A stretch of DNA of 64,000 nucleotides, taken from Bacillus sp. HMF5848. GTDB taxonomy: Bacteria > Bacillota > Bacilli > Bacillales > HMF5848. Under the pieces are notes generated by a model that saw only the letters and a program-made list of their open reading frames with translations, was not told the DNA's origin and ran no database searches. The stretch is from assembly GCF_003944835.1 (NCBI RefSeq), contig NZ_RWIV01000001.1, positions 690,001-754,000 of the forward strand. Reading direction: 5' to 3'. Below are positions 24,777-37,122 of this stretch, piece after piece. Within the stretch, counting starts at the first letter, position 1. Every line of letters begins with the position of its first letter. The position numbers were made by a program, and so were the translations under genes.

Positions 24777-24805
24777 TTTACAGAATTGAATGTGTGTGTT
24801 AATAC
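24777..24805 (+). promoter_or_regulatory. Promoter of the CNNM/CorC exporter leader
   Basis: TTTACA (24777-24782) and TAATAC (24800-24805) with a 17-base spacer. Predicted transcription start near 24812, giving a ~150-base leader. Confidence 0.55.
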
Positions 24806-24838
24806 TGTTTTTATTAGTGTGAAATTGGAGGGACTAAG

Positions 24839-24907
24839 ATGTATGACTCGTCCGGTGAGAGGGCAAGTTTGTTGAAAAAGTTTTTTGTCTGTTTTAAACG
24901 AGAGTAA
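24839..24907 (+). CDS. 22-residue leader peptide of a translational attenuator
   Basis: Begins MYDSSGERASLL and ends CFKRE. It has a strong ribosome site (TTGGAGGGA, 6 bases from the ATG), better than that of the gene it precedes. Its stop codon lies inside a small GAGA/TCTC hairpin that competes with the anti-ribosome-site arm just downstream. Two Lys-Lys and Phe-Phe pairs near the end could be stall points. See the adjacent regulatory entry. Confidence 0.5.
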   Translation: MYDSSGERASLLKKFFVCFKRE

Positions 24908-24958
24908 ATTCTCCTGTTATATGTCGCATGCTCTAAACAGATACTAAAGACAGGAGAT
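24888..24958 (+). promoter_or_regulatory. Ribosome-site sequestering hairpin (attenuator)
   Basis: TCTCCTGT (24910-24917) is perfectly complementary to ACAGGAGA (24950-24957), which holds the ribosome site of the exporter gene. A competing hairpin, GAGA (24900-24903) with TCTC (24910-24913), includes the stop codon of the leader ORF. TCTGTTT (24888-24894) can also pair with AAACAGA (24935-24941). Ribosome position on the leader ORF could thus decide whether the site is free. Confidence 0.55.
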
Positions 24959-24965
24959 GGTTGAA

Positions 24966-26264
24966 TTGATATTAGAGATTCTATTGTTAGTAGTACTTAT
25001 AGTTCTAAATGCTTTTTTTGCAGCATCTGAAATTGCCTTGATTTCCTTAAATGACAATAAAATTAAGTTAATGGCTGAATCTGGCCATAAAAAAGCACAA
25101 ATACTTCATAGTTTATTAAGTGAACCAAGCAGATTTTTAGCAACAATCCAAATTGGTATAACGTTAGCGGGGTTTTTAGCAAGTGCTTTTGCAGCAGAAA
25201 GCTTTGCGTCTCGTCTTGCACTTCTTTTAACTAACATAGGTGTGCCTATAGGCACAAATGTTTTAGAAAATGTTTCTGTTGTCGTCATAACACTAGTGCT
25301 ATCATATTTTACATTAGTATTTGGAGAGTTAGTGCCAAAGCGGCTTGCTATGCAAAAAGCAGAACCTGTTGCAATGTTTGCAGCAACATCATTGTTTTTA
25401 CTGTCGAAAATCACATCTCCTTTTGTTAAATTACTAACAGGATCTATGAATGTTATAGTAAGGTTGTTTGGTGTAGATCCTAATGCGGATGATGACGAAG
25501 TGACAGAAGAAGAAATTAGAATGATGGTTGATGTGGGGAAAGAGAGAGGTACTATACAAGAAACGGAAAAATTCATGATTAACAATATTTTTGAATTTGA
25601 CAATAAAATTGTTTCAGATATTATGACCCATCGTACAAACGTTGTTGGCATACCAATCAATGCGACTCTGAAAGAAGTAGTCAAAACGATAAACCAAGAA
25701 AGATACACGAGATTCCCTGTATATGAGGGCGACTTAGACAATATAGAAGGAATTCTTCATACAAAAGATATAATACAGTATATGGAGAATGGAGATGAAT
25801 TTAAGTTTGATCTTCGGAGGTTAACGAGAACACCTTATTTCGTTCCAGCTTCTAAACCGACAGATGAGTTGCTAAAAGACCTTCAAAAAAATCAAGTTCA
25901 CCTTGCAGTAGTGATCGATGAATATGGTGGGACGGATGGTATTGTTACATTAGAAGATTTAATAGAAGAAATTGTGGGCAACATTTTTGATGAGTACGAT
26001 GTCGATGAAAGAGAAATTGTTGCGGTTGATAATAACACGTTCATGGTCAAAGGAACAGCCAGTTTATATGATATACAACAAGTGTTTGATGTAAGTTTAC
26101 CAACAGATGACTACGATACGATAAGTGGATTTGTTATCGGGCAGCTAGGTATGATACCTGAAAGTGCAGATATACCTTTAGTAGAGTATGGTGGATTAGT
26201 CTTTAAAATAGAAGAACTAGATGAAAAACGAATAAAATGCTTGAAGGTATGTCGAAGTGACTAA
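24966..26264 (+). CDS. CNNM/CorC-family (hemolysin-like) membrane protein
   Basis: About 432 residues: an N-terminal DUF21/CNNM membrane domain (LNAFFAASEIALISLND, then helices to ~170), a CBS-domain pair (IMTHRTNVVGI, RFPVYEGDLDNIEGILHTKDI; then VVIDEYGGTDGIVTLEDLIEEIVGNI, abridged) and a C-terminal CorC/HlyC transporter-associated domain (VKGTASLYDIQQVFD). Relatives such as MpfA (YhdP) export Mg2+ in B. subtilis and staphylococci. The TTG at 24966 is preferred since AGGAGA (24952-24957) is well spaced from it; the ATG at 24957 overlaps the site. The leader with a short ORF and masked site implies regulated translation, possibly by Mg2+ or by ribosome stress. Terminator downstream. Confidence 0.85.
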   Translation: MILEILLLVVLIVLNAFFAASEIALISLNDNKIKLMAESGHKKAQILHSLLSEPSRFLATIQIGITLAGFLASAFAAESFASRLALLLTNIGVPIGTNVLENVSVVVITLVLSYFTLVFGELVPKRLAMQKAEPVAMFAATSLFLLSKITSPFVKLLTGSMNVIVRLFGVDPNADDDEVTEEEIRMMVDVGKERGTIQETEKFMINNIFEFDNKIVSDIMTHRTNVVGIPINATLKEVVKTINQERYTRFPVYEGDLDNIEGILHTKDIIQYMENGDEFKFDLRRLTRTPYFVPASKPTDELLKDLQKNQVHLAVVIDEYGGTDGIVTLEDLIEEIVGNIFDEYDVDEREIVAVDNNTFMVKGTASLYDIQQVFDVSLPTDDYDTISGFVIGQLGMIPESADIPLVEYGGLVFKIEELDEKRIKCLKVCRSD

Positions 26265-26299
26265 GGTATTCAGTTAAGAATATTATATTGAAAAAAGAG

Positions 26300-26355
26300 A
26301 ATGCATCTCAACAGCTTCTTTACAAAATGCTGTTGGGGTGCGTTATATTTTTTTT
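26300..26355 (+). terminator. Terminator after the exporter gene
   Basis: Sixteen-base stem AATGCATCTCAACAGC / GCTGTTGGGGTGCGTT with G-T pairs, 13-base loop, and a T8 tail. Confidence 0.85.
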
Positions 26356-26507
26356 AGTGGTCAGTAGATGTTTATGTGGTTAATACAGTAAGGTGTTGAA
26401 ACAGTTTTTATAATAGTGAGGTCATCTGTCAATATTAACTCACCAAACCATACAAACATTGTGGTGTTTTGTTAAAAAATAACACAAAAAGTTTTTGTGA
26501 TTTATCG

Positions 26508-26536
26508 TTGACTTCTGGTCATTAGCATAGTATTAT
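26508..26536 (+). promoter_or_regulatory. rrn promoter P1
   Basis: TTGACT and TATTAT, 17-base spacer. The downstream AAAGTCGCTTC segment is repeated after P2, as is usual for tandem rrn promoters. Confidence 0.8.
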
Positions 26537-26598
26537 TAGAAAGTCGCTTCAAGACAACGATAAAAAATGCAAAACAAAAAACATTTTTTAAAAAGTTG

Positions 26599-26627
26599 TT
26601 GACGGACGATATGAATTATGTTAAGAT
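26599..26627 (+). promoter_or_regulatory. rrn promoter P2
   Basis: TTGACG and TAAGAT, 17-base spacer, 91 bases downstream of P1. A boxA-like GCTCTTTGAAAACT follows at about 26662, and a GCGACTT/AAGTCGC hairpin at 26723-26738. Confidence 0.8.
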
Positions 26628-26778
26628 AATAAAGTCGCTTTTACGACAACACAAAAAAAACAGCTCTTTGAAAACTAAACAAAACCAAGCGCTAAAACGT
26701 TTCTATTATAGAAACAAAACAAGCGACTTTGAAGTCGCAAAAAGAATTGCCAGATGTAAATTTGAGCAAGTCAAACTT

Positions 26779-31497
<4,719 letters not shown>

Positions 31498-31576
31498 AAG
31501 TCGACGCACAAACATCTAGTTGTTGTTTTATCGTTATCTAGTTTTGAGGGAACAATCCCTATATAAAATTGTATAG

Positions 31577-31692
<116 letters not shown>

Positions 31693-31700
31693 TATTACCT

Positions 31701-31775
31701 GGCCCGTTGGTCAAGCGGTTAAGACACCGCCCTTTCACGGCGGTAACACGGGTTCGAATCCCGTACGGGTCACCA
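31701..31775 (+). tRNA. tRNA-Glu (UUC)
   Basis: Cloverleaf with anticodon TTC; GGTTCGAATCC T-arm; encoded CCA. First gene of the tRNA cluster, 8 bases after 5S. Confidence 0.95.
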
Positions 31776-31833
31776 TTGTTTTTCATAGTGCTTAGTATAA
31801 GCGAGATAAAACTAGCATAGTATATAGTTTCAT

Positions 31834-31909
31834 GGAGGATTAGCTCAGCTGGGAGAGCATCTGCCTTACAAGCAGGGGGTCGGCGGTTCGATCCCGTCAT
31901 CCTCCACCA
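31834..31909 (+). tRNA. tRNA-Val (UAC)
   Basis: Anticodon TAC in CCTTACAAG; acceptor GGAGGAT/ATCCTCC; encoded CCA. Confidence 0.95.
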
Positions 31910-31928
31910 TAATGGACATGCTTATAAG

Positions 31929-32004
<76 letters not shown>

Positions 32005-32032
32005 CGTTATTCATTTTATTCTTATATAAAAT

Positions 32033-32108
32033 GAGCCATTAGCTCAGTTGGTAGAGCATCTGACTTTTAATCAGAGGGTCGAAGGTTCGAGTCCTTCATG
32101 GCTCACCA
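32033..32108 (+). tRNA. tRNA-Lys (UUU)
   Basis: Anticodon TTT in ACTTTTAAT; acceptor GAGCCAT/ATGGCTC; encoded CCA. Confidence 0.95.
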
Positions 32109-32139
32109 TGATTTATTAATCATCTATAGTTTTTAACAT

Positions 32140-32224
32140 GCGGGTGTGGCGGAATTGGCAGACGCACCAGACTTAGGATCTGGCGCCGCAAGGCGTGGGG
32201 GTTCGACTCCCTTCACCCGCACCA
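32140..32224 (+). tRNA. tRNA-Leu (UAG)
   Basis: Class II tRNA with long variable arm; anticodon TAG in ACTTAGGAT; encoded CCA. Confidence 0.95.
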
Positions 32225-32243
32225 TGATATTCAAGCGCGGAAC

Positions 32244-32318
32244 GCGGAAGTAGTTCAGTGGTAGAACACCACCTTGCCAAGGTGGGGGTCGCGGGTTCGA
32301 ATCCCGTCTTCCGCTCCA
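32244..32318 (+). tRNA. tRNA-Gly (GCC)
   Basis: Anticodon GCC in CTTGCCAAG; acceptor GCGGAAG/CTTCCGC; encoded CCA. Confidence 0.95.
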
Positions 32319-32326
32319 TAGTAAGT

Positions 32327-32415
32327 GCCGGGGTGGCGGAACTGGCAGACGCACAGGACTTAAAATCCTGCGGTAGGTGACTACCGTACCGGTTCGATTC
32401 CGGTCCTCGGCACCA
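32327..32415 (+). tRNA. tRNA-Leu (UAA)
   Basis: Class II tRNA with long variable arm; anticodon TAA in ACTTAAAAT; encoded CCA. Confidence 0.95.
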
Positions 32416-32495
32416 AGTTTTTTTACGAAGCGAAGCGTAGTAAAATAAACATCCATAATATACGTAAGTAAAATACGTACAATAAAAAACAAAAT

Positions 32496-32572
<77 letters not shown>

Positions 32573-32580
32573 TTTAAATA

Positions 32581-32657
32581 CGGGAAGTAGCTCAGCTTGG
32601 TAGAGCACTTGGTTTGGGACCAAGGGGTCGCAGGTTCGAATCCTGTCTTCCCGACCA
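32581..32657 (+). tRNA. tRNA-Pro (UGG)
   Basis: Anticodon TGG in GTTTGGGAC; acceptor CGGGAAG/CTTCCCG; encoded CCA. Confidence 0.95.
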
Positions 32658-32685
32658 GCCGAATTCTCATATGAAACAAAAGTAA

Positions 32686-32761
32686 GGGGCCTTAGCTCAG
32701 CTGGGAGAGCGCCTGCCTTGCACGCAGGAGGTCAGCGGTTCGATCCCGCTAGGCTCCACCA
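32686..32761 (+). tRNA. tRNA-Ala (UGC)
   Basis: Anticodon TGC in CTTGCACG; acceptor GGGGCCT/AGGCTCC with a G-T pair; encoded CCA. Confidence 0.95.
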
Positions 32762-32799
32762 ATTAATATTTTGCAACTGAAGTATAATAACTTTATCGT

Positions 32800-32876
32800 G
32801 GCGGTGTAGCTCAGCTGGCTAGAGCGTACGGTTCATACCCGTGAGGTCGTGGGTTCGACTCCCTCCGCCGCTACCA
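32800..32876 (+). tRNA. tRNA-Met (CAU), elongator
   Basis: Anticodon CAT; GGCGGTG/CTCCGCC-type acceptor and paired first base mark the elongator form, in contrast to the CGCGGGG initiator copies downstream. Confidence 0.9.
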
Positions 32877-32894
32877 CTTATTTGAAAATAATAC

Positions 32895-32987
32895 GGAGGA
32901 ATACCCAAGTCCGGCTGAAGGGATCGGTCTTGAAAACCGACAGGGGTGTTAAAGCCCGCGGGGGTTCGAATCCCTCTTCCTCCGCCA
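32895..32987 (+). tRNA. tRNA-Ser (UGA)
   Basis: Class II tRNA with long variable arm; anticodon TGA in TCTTGAAAA; encoded CCA. Confidence 0.95.
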
Positions 32988-33015
32988 TATTATTTTTCAA
33001 ACCTTATAGTATTAA

Positions 33016-33078
33016 CGTGGAGTGGATCCACGAGCAAACCATCCATGAGTAATCTACGAGTTGTCCCGACGCATTACC
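33016..33078 (+). pseudogene. Degenerate tRNA-fMet-like fragment A
   Basis: CGTGGAGTGG resembles the first bases of tRNA-fMet (CGCGGGGTGGAGCA) and the end GACGCATTACC resembles its 3' end, but the anticodon and T arms are not recognisable. More decayed than fragment B. Confidence 0.4.
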
Positions 33079-33158
33079 TTCTTTGATTAAGCGAGAAGAG
33101 GAAGGGACAGTCATTAAAAATATAAATGGATGCCGAAAAATCTATATTATATCATTAA

Positions 33159-33235
<77 letters not shown>

Positions 33236-33240
33236 AAAAT

Positions 33241-33317
33241 GGTCCGGTAGTTCAGTTGGTTAGAATGCCTGCCTGTCACGCAGGAGGTCGCGGGTTCGAG
33301 TCCCGTCCGGACCGCCA
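33241..33317 (+). tRNA. tRNA-Asp (GUC), copy 1
   Basis: Anticodon GTC in CCTGTCACG; acceptor GGTCCGG/CCGGACC; encoded CCA. Confidence 0.95.
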
Positions 33318-33403
33318 GTTTTTCCAATATGATTGATTTATGTTGGGCAGTAGATATATAGTATGGTAAGGTCATAAGAATAAAAATTTATATTATAATA
33401 TTA

Positions 33404-33467
33404 ACGCGGAGTGGAGCAACGAGCAAAGCATCCGTGAGTAATCTACGAGTTGTCCCGCCGCATCACC
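33404..33467 (+). pseudogene. Degenerate tRNA-fMet-like fragment B
   Basis: CGCGGAGTGGAGCA matches the 5' end of tRNA-fMet except for one base, and CCCGCCGCATCACC resembles its 3' end; the middle is missing or rearranged. It lies in the duplicated spacer before fMet copy 2. Confidence 0.5.
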
Positions 33468-33547
33468 TTCTTTGATTAAGCTAGAAGAGGAAGGGACAGT
33501 CATTAAAAATATAAGTGTATGCTGAAAAATTTATACTATATTATTAA

Positions 33548-33624
<77 letters not shown>

Positions 33625-33628
33625 AAAT

Positions 33629-33705
33629 GGTCCGGTAGTTCAGTTGGTTAGAATGCCTGCCTGTCACGCAGGAGGTCGCGGGTTCGAGTCCCGTCCGGAC
33701 CGCCA
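33629..33705 (+). tRNA. tRNA-Asp (GUC), copy 2
   Basis: Identical to copy 1 over the mature tRNA; the gap to fMet is one base shorter than in copy 1. Confidence 0.95.
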
Positions 33706-33750
33706 TTTTATCCCAGTAGTTTATCTGCTGTTGATATAAATTCATAGTGT

Positions 33751-33826
33751 GGCTCGGTAGCTCAGTTGGTAGAGCAAAGGACTGAAAATCCTTGTGTCGG
33801 CGGTTCGATTCCGTCCCGAGCCACCA
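33751..33826 (+). tRNA. tRNA-Phe (GAA)
   Basis: Anticodon GAA in ACTGAAAAT; acceptor GGCTCGG/CCGAGCC; encoded CCA. Confidence 0.95.
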
Positions 33827-33851
33827 TTTTTGTATCTATATTTTTTATTTT

Positions 33852-33926
33852 GCCGATGTAGCTCAATTGGTAGAGCACGATCGATTAAGCATCTTTGAAT
33901 AAGCTTCAGCACACCAACCGAGCTAC
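33852..33926 (+). pseudogene. Truncated tRNA-Thr with inverted D-arm
   Basis: 33852-33878 is identical to the first 27 bases of tRNA-Thr (acceptor strand and D arm), then similarity stops. ACCAACCGAGCTAC at 33913-33926 is the near-perfect complement of GTAGCTCAATTGGT at 33858-33871, so the RNA can fold into a long hairpin. A separate perfect ACGTTTACT/AGTAAACGT hairpin follows at 33957-33978. The intact tRNA-Thr copy begins at 34004. Confidence 0.7.
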
Positions 33927-34003
33927 TTCTTGTATTAGCTTACTGAGGTTGGGGTGACGTTTACTGAGTAGTAAACGTAGTATATATGTTACCACTATAT
34001 TAT

Positions 34004-34079
<76 letters not shown>

Positions 34080-34119
34080 GATTTATTTCGTGAATGCGAA
34101 AATAACATTCAATATCTGT

Positions 34120-34204
34120 GGAGGGGTAGCGAAGTGGCTAAACGCGGCGGACTGTAAATCCGCTCCCTGAGGGTTCGGCGGTTCGAATCCGTCCCCCTCC
34201 ACCA
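34120..34204 (+). tRNA. tRNA-Tyr (GUA)
   Basis: Class II tRNA; anticodon GTA in ACTGTAAAT; discriminator A; encoded CCA. Confidence 0.95.
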
Positions 34205-34207
34205 TTT

Positions 34208-34281
34208 AGGGGCATAGTTTAACGGTAGAACAGAGGTCTCCAAAACCTCCGGTGTGGGTTCGATTCCTACTGCCCCTGCCA
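34208..34281 (+). tRNA. tRNA-Trp (CCA)
   Basis: Anticodon CCA in TCTCCAAAA; acceptor AGGGGCA/TGCCCCT; encoded CCA. Confidence 0.95.
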
Positions 34282-34296
34282 TAATGACACAAACTA

Positions 34297-34373
<77 letters not shown>

Positions 34374-34394
34374 TAATAAATATATACGTAACGT

Positions 34395-34469
34395 TCCGCA
34401 GTAGCTCAGTGGTAGAGCAATCGGCTGTTAACCGATTGGTCGTAGGTTCGAGTCCTACCTGCGGAGCCA
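34395..34469 (+). tRNA. tRNA-Asn (GUU)
   Basis: Anticodon GTT in GCTGTTAAC; acceptor TCCGCAG/CTGCGGA; encoded CCA. Confidence 0.95.
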
Positions 34470-34480
34470 TTTTTTTATTT

Positions 34481-34571
34481 GGGGAAGTACTCAAGTGGCT
34501 GAAGAGGCGCCCCTGCTAAGGGTGTAGGTCGTGTAAGCGGCGCGAGGGTTCAAATCCCTCCTTCTCCGCCA
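34481..34571 (+). tRNA. tRNA-Ser (GCU)
   Basis: Class II tRNA; anticodon GCT in CCTGCTAAG; acceptor GGGGAAG/CTTCTCC with one G-T pair; encoded CCA. Confidence 0.95.
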
Positions 34572-34594
34572 GAAGATCCATTATAAATTATTAT

Positions 34595-34668
34595 GCGCCT
34601 TTAGCTCAGTTGGATAGAGCAACGGCCTTCTAAGCCGTGTGTCAGAGGTTCGAATCCTCTAAGGCGCG
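34595..34668 (+). tRNA. tRNA-Arg (UCU), CCA not encoded
   Basis: Anticodon TCT in CTTCTAAGC; acceptor GCGCCTT/AAGGCGC, discriminator G. The following bases are TCCA rather than CCA, so the mature end would need CCA addition. Last gene of the cluster. Confidence 0.9.
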
Positions 34669-34679
34669 TCCAAACAAAG

Positions 34680-34708
34680 AAACTAACCTTATTAGGTTGG
34701 TTTTTTTG
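34680..34708 (+). terminator. Terminator of the rrn-tRNA operon
   Basis: AAACTAACC / GGTTGGTTT stem with a short loop and T7 tail, right after tRNA-Arg. Confidence 0.85.
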
Positions 34709-34834
34709 TTGTATAGTCATTATAAAAAATTATGAATCTAATTTTATTCAAGCAATGGCTGTAGAATTTTGTAGCACGCAATATTTTAGGATAAATAACA
34801 AGCCTTGGTATGAGAGCCAAGGCTTGTTAGTATG

Positions 34835-36763
34835 CTACTGTTCTGTGTGGTTAATAATTAATCCGTCCACATGGTGCTTACTCATTAGTTTATCTTTCTT
34901 TCTATAATCTTTACTTTTGAAGATGATATCAAAGTCATAATCAGGTGGATATAAATCCTCTGACTTAATGTAAAGCTCTAAACGTTTTTGATTGATCGTC
35001 TTAAACTCTCCTTTTACTAACAAGACTACTTCGCCTTTCTCATCAGCTGAATCACGTACAATACCATGCTCATTAAGATGTGGAATTTTTACGTTATCTC
35101 CTTTTTTAAATAAACTTTCTACTTTTATTTTTTCTGATCGATGCTTATGCTTCATCTGTCTAATGTGCTTTTGATTGTATGCTAATTGCTTCTCAAGCTC
35201 ACGTTGCTCAAAGGATGAGTTGTAAGATCTTTCTGCTTTATAAGTAATGTGATGAGCGCGTTCTACTATGCGCGGATGCATTCCTAATTTTAAGGCAATA
35301 GCAAACGCTTGACTGTCACCCCCCTTACCAATCAGTAATCTATAGGTTGGCTGCAATGAATCTAAATCAAATTCCATTGAACCATTTTCAAAACCTTCTG
35401 TATCTGTTGCAAACTCTTTTATCTCACTATAATGTGTAGTTGCCAAAAGAGTGGCACCCTTATCATAAAGCTCTTGTAATATAGAGGTTGCTAATCCCAT
35501 ACCTTCTCCTGGATCAGTCCCGGAACCAAGCTCATCAATAAGGACTAATGTTTGGTGAGTTGTCTCTTTCAAAATTTCAATAATATTTGTAATCCGTGAA
35601 GAAAAAGTACTTAACGATTGTTCAATTGATTGTCCATCCCCGATATCAACTAGAATTTTATTAAAAATGGCAATGTCACTATCATGTTTACAAGGTATGT
35701 GTAATCCTGCTTGTGCCATAATGGTTAACAGTCCGACTGTTTTGATGGTTACAGTCTTACCACCTGTATTAGGTCCGGTAATAACAAGTGCATCATAAGA
35801 ATCTCCTAGTTCTAGTGTAAGTGGTACAGCATCTTCTCGTAATAGTGGGTGTCTCGCCTGCTTTAAATGGACGTAATGAAAGTCATTGATTTTTACGGGA
35901 TTTCCATTTATTTCAACACTATACTTTGCTTTAGCGAATAAAACATCATAATGAACCATCGTTTCAACAGCTAGTTTGATATCTTGTTCATGCTGTTCAA
36001 CAAGCCCTGTTAAAAACAAAAGAACCTGCTGTACTTCTGCCTCTTCTTGAAATTGCAACAGCTCAATATCTCCTTGAATGTGAGCAATTTCATCTGGTTC
36101 CAAAAATACAGTTGAGCCTGAGGCTGATGTGTCTAACACCGTACCAGCTATCATTTTACGATATTCTTTTTTTACAGATATAACGTGCCGCCCATTGCGT
36201 ATGCTAACAACCGTATCTTGTAGATACTTAGTATATTTAGCTGATTTCACGAACTTCTCAAGGCGGTCCTTAAGTCTTTGTTCATAAATAGATATTTGTT
36301 TGCGAACTCGAAGCAACTCTTTACTTGCGTAATCATCGACCTGCCCATTGCGAATACAACGAATAATCTCAGATGATAGCTCGTTTAAATTTGCTAATCC
36401 ATTTACATAGCTAGATATATGAGGAGCTATAAAGGTTTTATCCTGCATAAATCTACGTAGCTTTTCAACCGTATCTAATAGTTCGTATATTGTCATTAGT
36501 TGGTCTGGTCTTAGAGCAGCTCCTTTGTTAAATAATCGAAAAATTTGTTGCATCCCTGTCAAGCTATGAATTGGTACACTGGCACTTTTTTCTAACACGA
36601 CTTTTGCTTCTGTTACCTCATGTAGTTGAGCTTCAATTTGTTTTTTATTAAAAGATGGATACAAATTCAGCACTTTTTCTTTCCCTAAATCCGATAGTGC
36701 ATAACGTGCTACTTCTTTTTTAATTTCATTGAATTGTAAAATATCAAATGTATGTGTGTTCAA
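34835..36763 (-). CDS. MutS2-like ATPase lacking the Smr domain
   Basis: 642 residues. Residues ~1-300 match the MutS2 lever/clamp region; the MutS ATPase has Walker A TGPNTGGKT (near 330), SSRITNIIEIL and Walker B DELGSGTDPGEG, then TTHYSEIKEFA. A short KOW-like beta segment (KKGDNVKIPHLNEHGIVRD) follows near 545-600. MutS2 is normally ~785 residues and ends in an Smr nuclease domain that is absent here. B. subtilis MutS2 acts on collided ribosomes, so this paralog may act in ribosome rescue or as a rival of MutS2; classical mismatch repair is unlikely without the MutS mismatch-binding domain. TTG start after AGGAGG. Preceded by a leader with a short ORF and two terminators. Confidence 0.85.
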   Translation of the reverse strand: MNTHTFDILQFNEIKKEVARYALSDLGKEKVLNLYPSFNKKQIEAQLHEVTEAKVVLEKSASVPIHSLTGMQQIFRLFNKGAALRPDQLMTIYELLDTVEKLRRFMQDKTFIAPHISSYVNGLANLNELSSEIIRCIRNGQVDDYASKELLRVRKQISIYEQRLKDRLEKFVKSAKYTKYLQDTVVSIRNGRHVISVKKEYRKMIAGTVLDTSASGSTVFLEPDEIAHIQGDIELLQFQEEAEVQQVLLFLTGLVEQHEQDIKLAVETMVHYDVLFAKAKYSVEINGNPVKINDFHYVHLKQARHPLLREDAVPLTLELGDSYDALVITGPNTGGKTVTIKTVGLLTIMAQAGLHIPCKHDSDIAIFNKILVDIGDGQSIEQSLSTFSSRITNIIEILKETTHQTLVLIDELGSGTDPGEGMGLATSILQELYDKGATLLATTHYSEIKEFATDTEGFENGSMEFDLDSLQPTYRLLIGKGGDSQAFAIALKLGMHPRIVERAHHITYKAERSYNSSFEQRELEKQLAYNQKHIRQMKHKHRSEKIKVESLFKKGDNVKIPHLNEHGIVRDSADEKGEVVLLVKGEFKTINQKRLELYIKSEDLYPPDYDFDIIFKSKDYRKKDKLMSKHHVDGLIINHTEQ

Positions 36764-36795
36764 CGTTCTTTCCTCCTAATTTTAAATAATAAAAA

Positions 36796-36825
36796 AGTCG
36801 CAAAGAACCTAGGTTCTTTGCGACT
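36796..36825 (-). terminator. Perfect leader terminator before the MutS2-like gene
   Basis: A 30-base perfect palindrome (AGTCGCAAAGAACCT and its complement) followed, on the minus strand, by T6, ending about 20 bases before the AGGAGG site of the gene. Transcription must pass it to express the gene. Confidence 0.85.
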
Positions 36826-36878
36826 CAAATGATAAATATGCCAAATAAAATAGACTTGAAAGGCCTATTGTTTACAAC

Positions 36879-36905
36879 AAAAAAACTGTTCCTATACAGG
36901 CACAG
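36879..36905 (-). terminator. First leader terminator
   Basis: CTGTGCC TGTATA GGAACAG, one mismatch, followed by T7 on the minus strand. Confidence 0.65.
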
Positions 36906-37035
36906 CTTGACTTTTGTAGAGGCATAGCGAGTGTGTTAACCTGTGTTCTTAACTTGGTAAGCCAAGTACATATGCGTACTTAAATAAAGCACCTTTAAGC
37001 TGCTTTTTTGGCTCCAAACGTATTTAGTTACGTTT

Positions 37036-37059
37036 TTAGTTAAGAACGACACCTAACAT
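37036..37059 (-). CDS. Seven-residue leader peptide (uORF) MLGVVLN
   Basis: ATG nine bases after AAGGGAG (37075-37069). The last three codons and stop overlap the 5' arm of the long leader stem. An alternative overlapping ORF, MQYVRCRS, starts at 37066 but only two bases after the site. Confidence 0.45.
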   Translation of the reverse strand: MLGVVLN

Positions 37060-37093
37060 ACTGCATGACTCCCTTATAGTTCAGGTTAGCTAC

Positions 37094-37122
37094 ATATTAT
37101 AAGATATTACCATTTTTGTCAA
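37094..37122 (-). promoter_or_regulatory. Promoter of the MutS2-like leader
   Basis: On the minus strand TTGACA (37122-37117) and TAATAT (37099-37094), 17-base spacer, overlapping a TATAAT at 15-base spacing. Confidence 0.65.

Larger units (their letters stand above)
36826..37087 (-). promoter_or_regulatory. Structured leader RNA (probable attenuator) of the MutS2-like gene
   Basis: Predicted start near 37087. In transcript order: short ORF (37059-37036); GTTCTTAACT (37047-37038) pairing perfectly with AGTTAAGAAC (36954-36945) around three small hairpins (AACGTA/TACGTT; AAGCA/TGCTT; AAGTAC/GTACTT); a first terminator at 36905-36879; and the perfect terminator at 36825-36790. The 3' arm of the long stem also holds AAGAAC and ACAGG, which could pair with GTTCTT of the second and CCTGT of the first terminator. 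Confidence 0.6.

Noticed and set aside
36826-37087. 6S RNA, tmRNA or a known riboswitch class in the MutS2-like leader
   Set aside because: The conserved bases of 6S, c-di-AMP, Mn2+, purine or T-box RNAs that I know were not found; a uORF attenuator explains the structure better.
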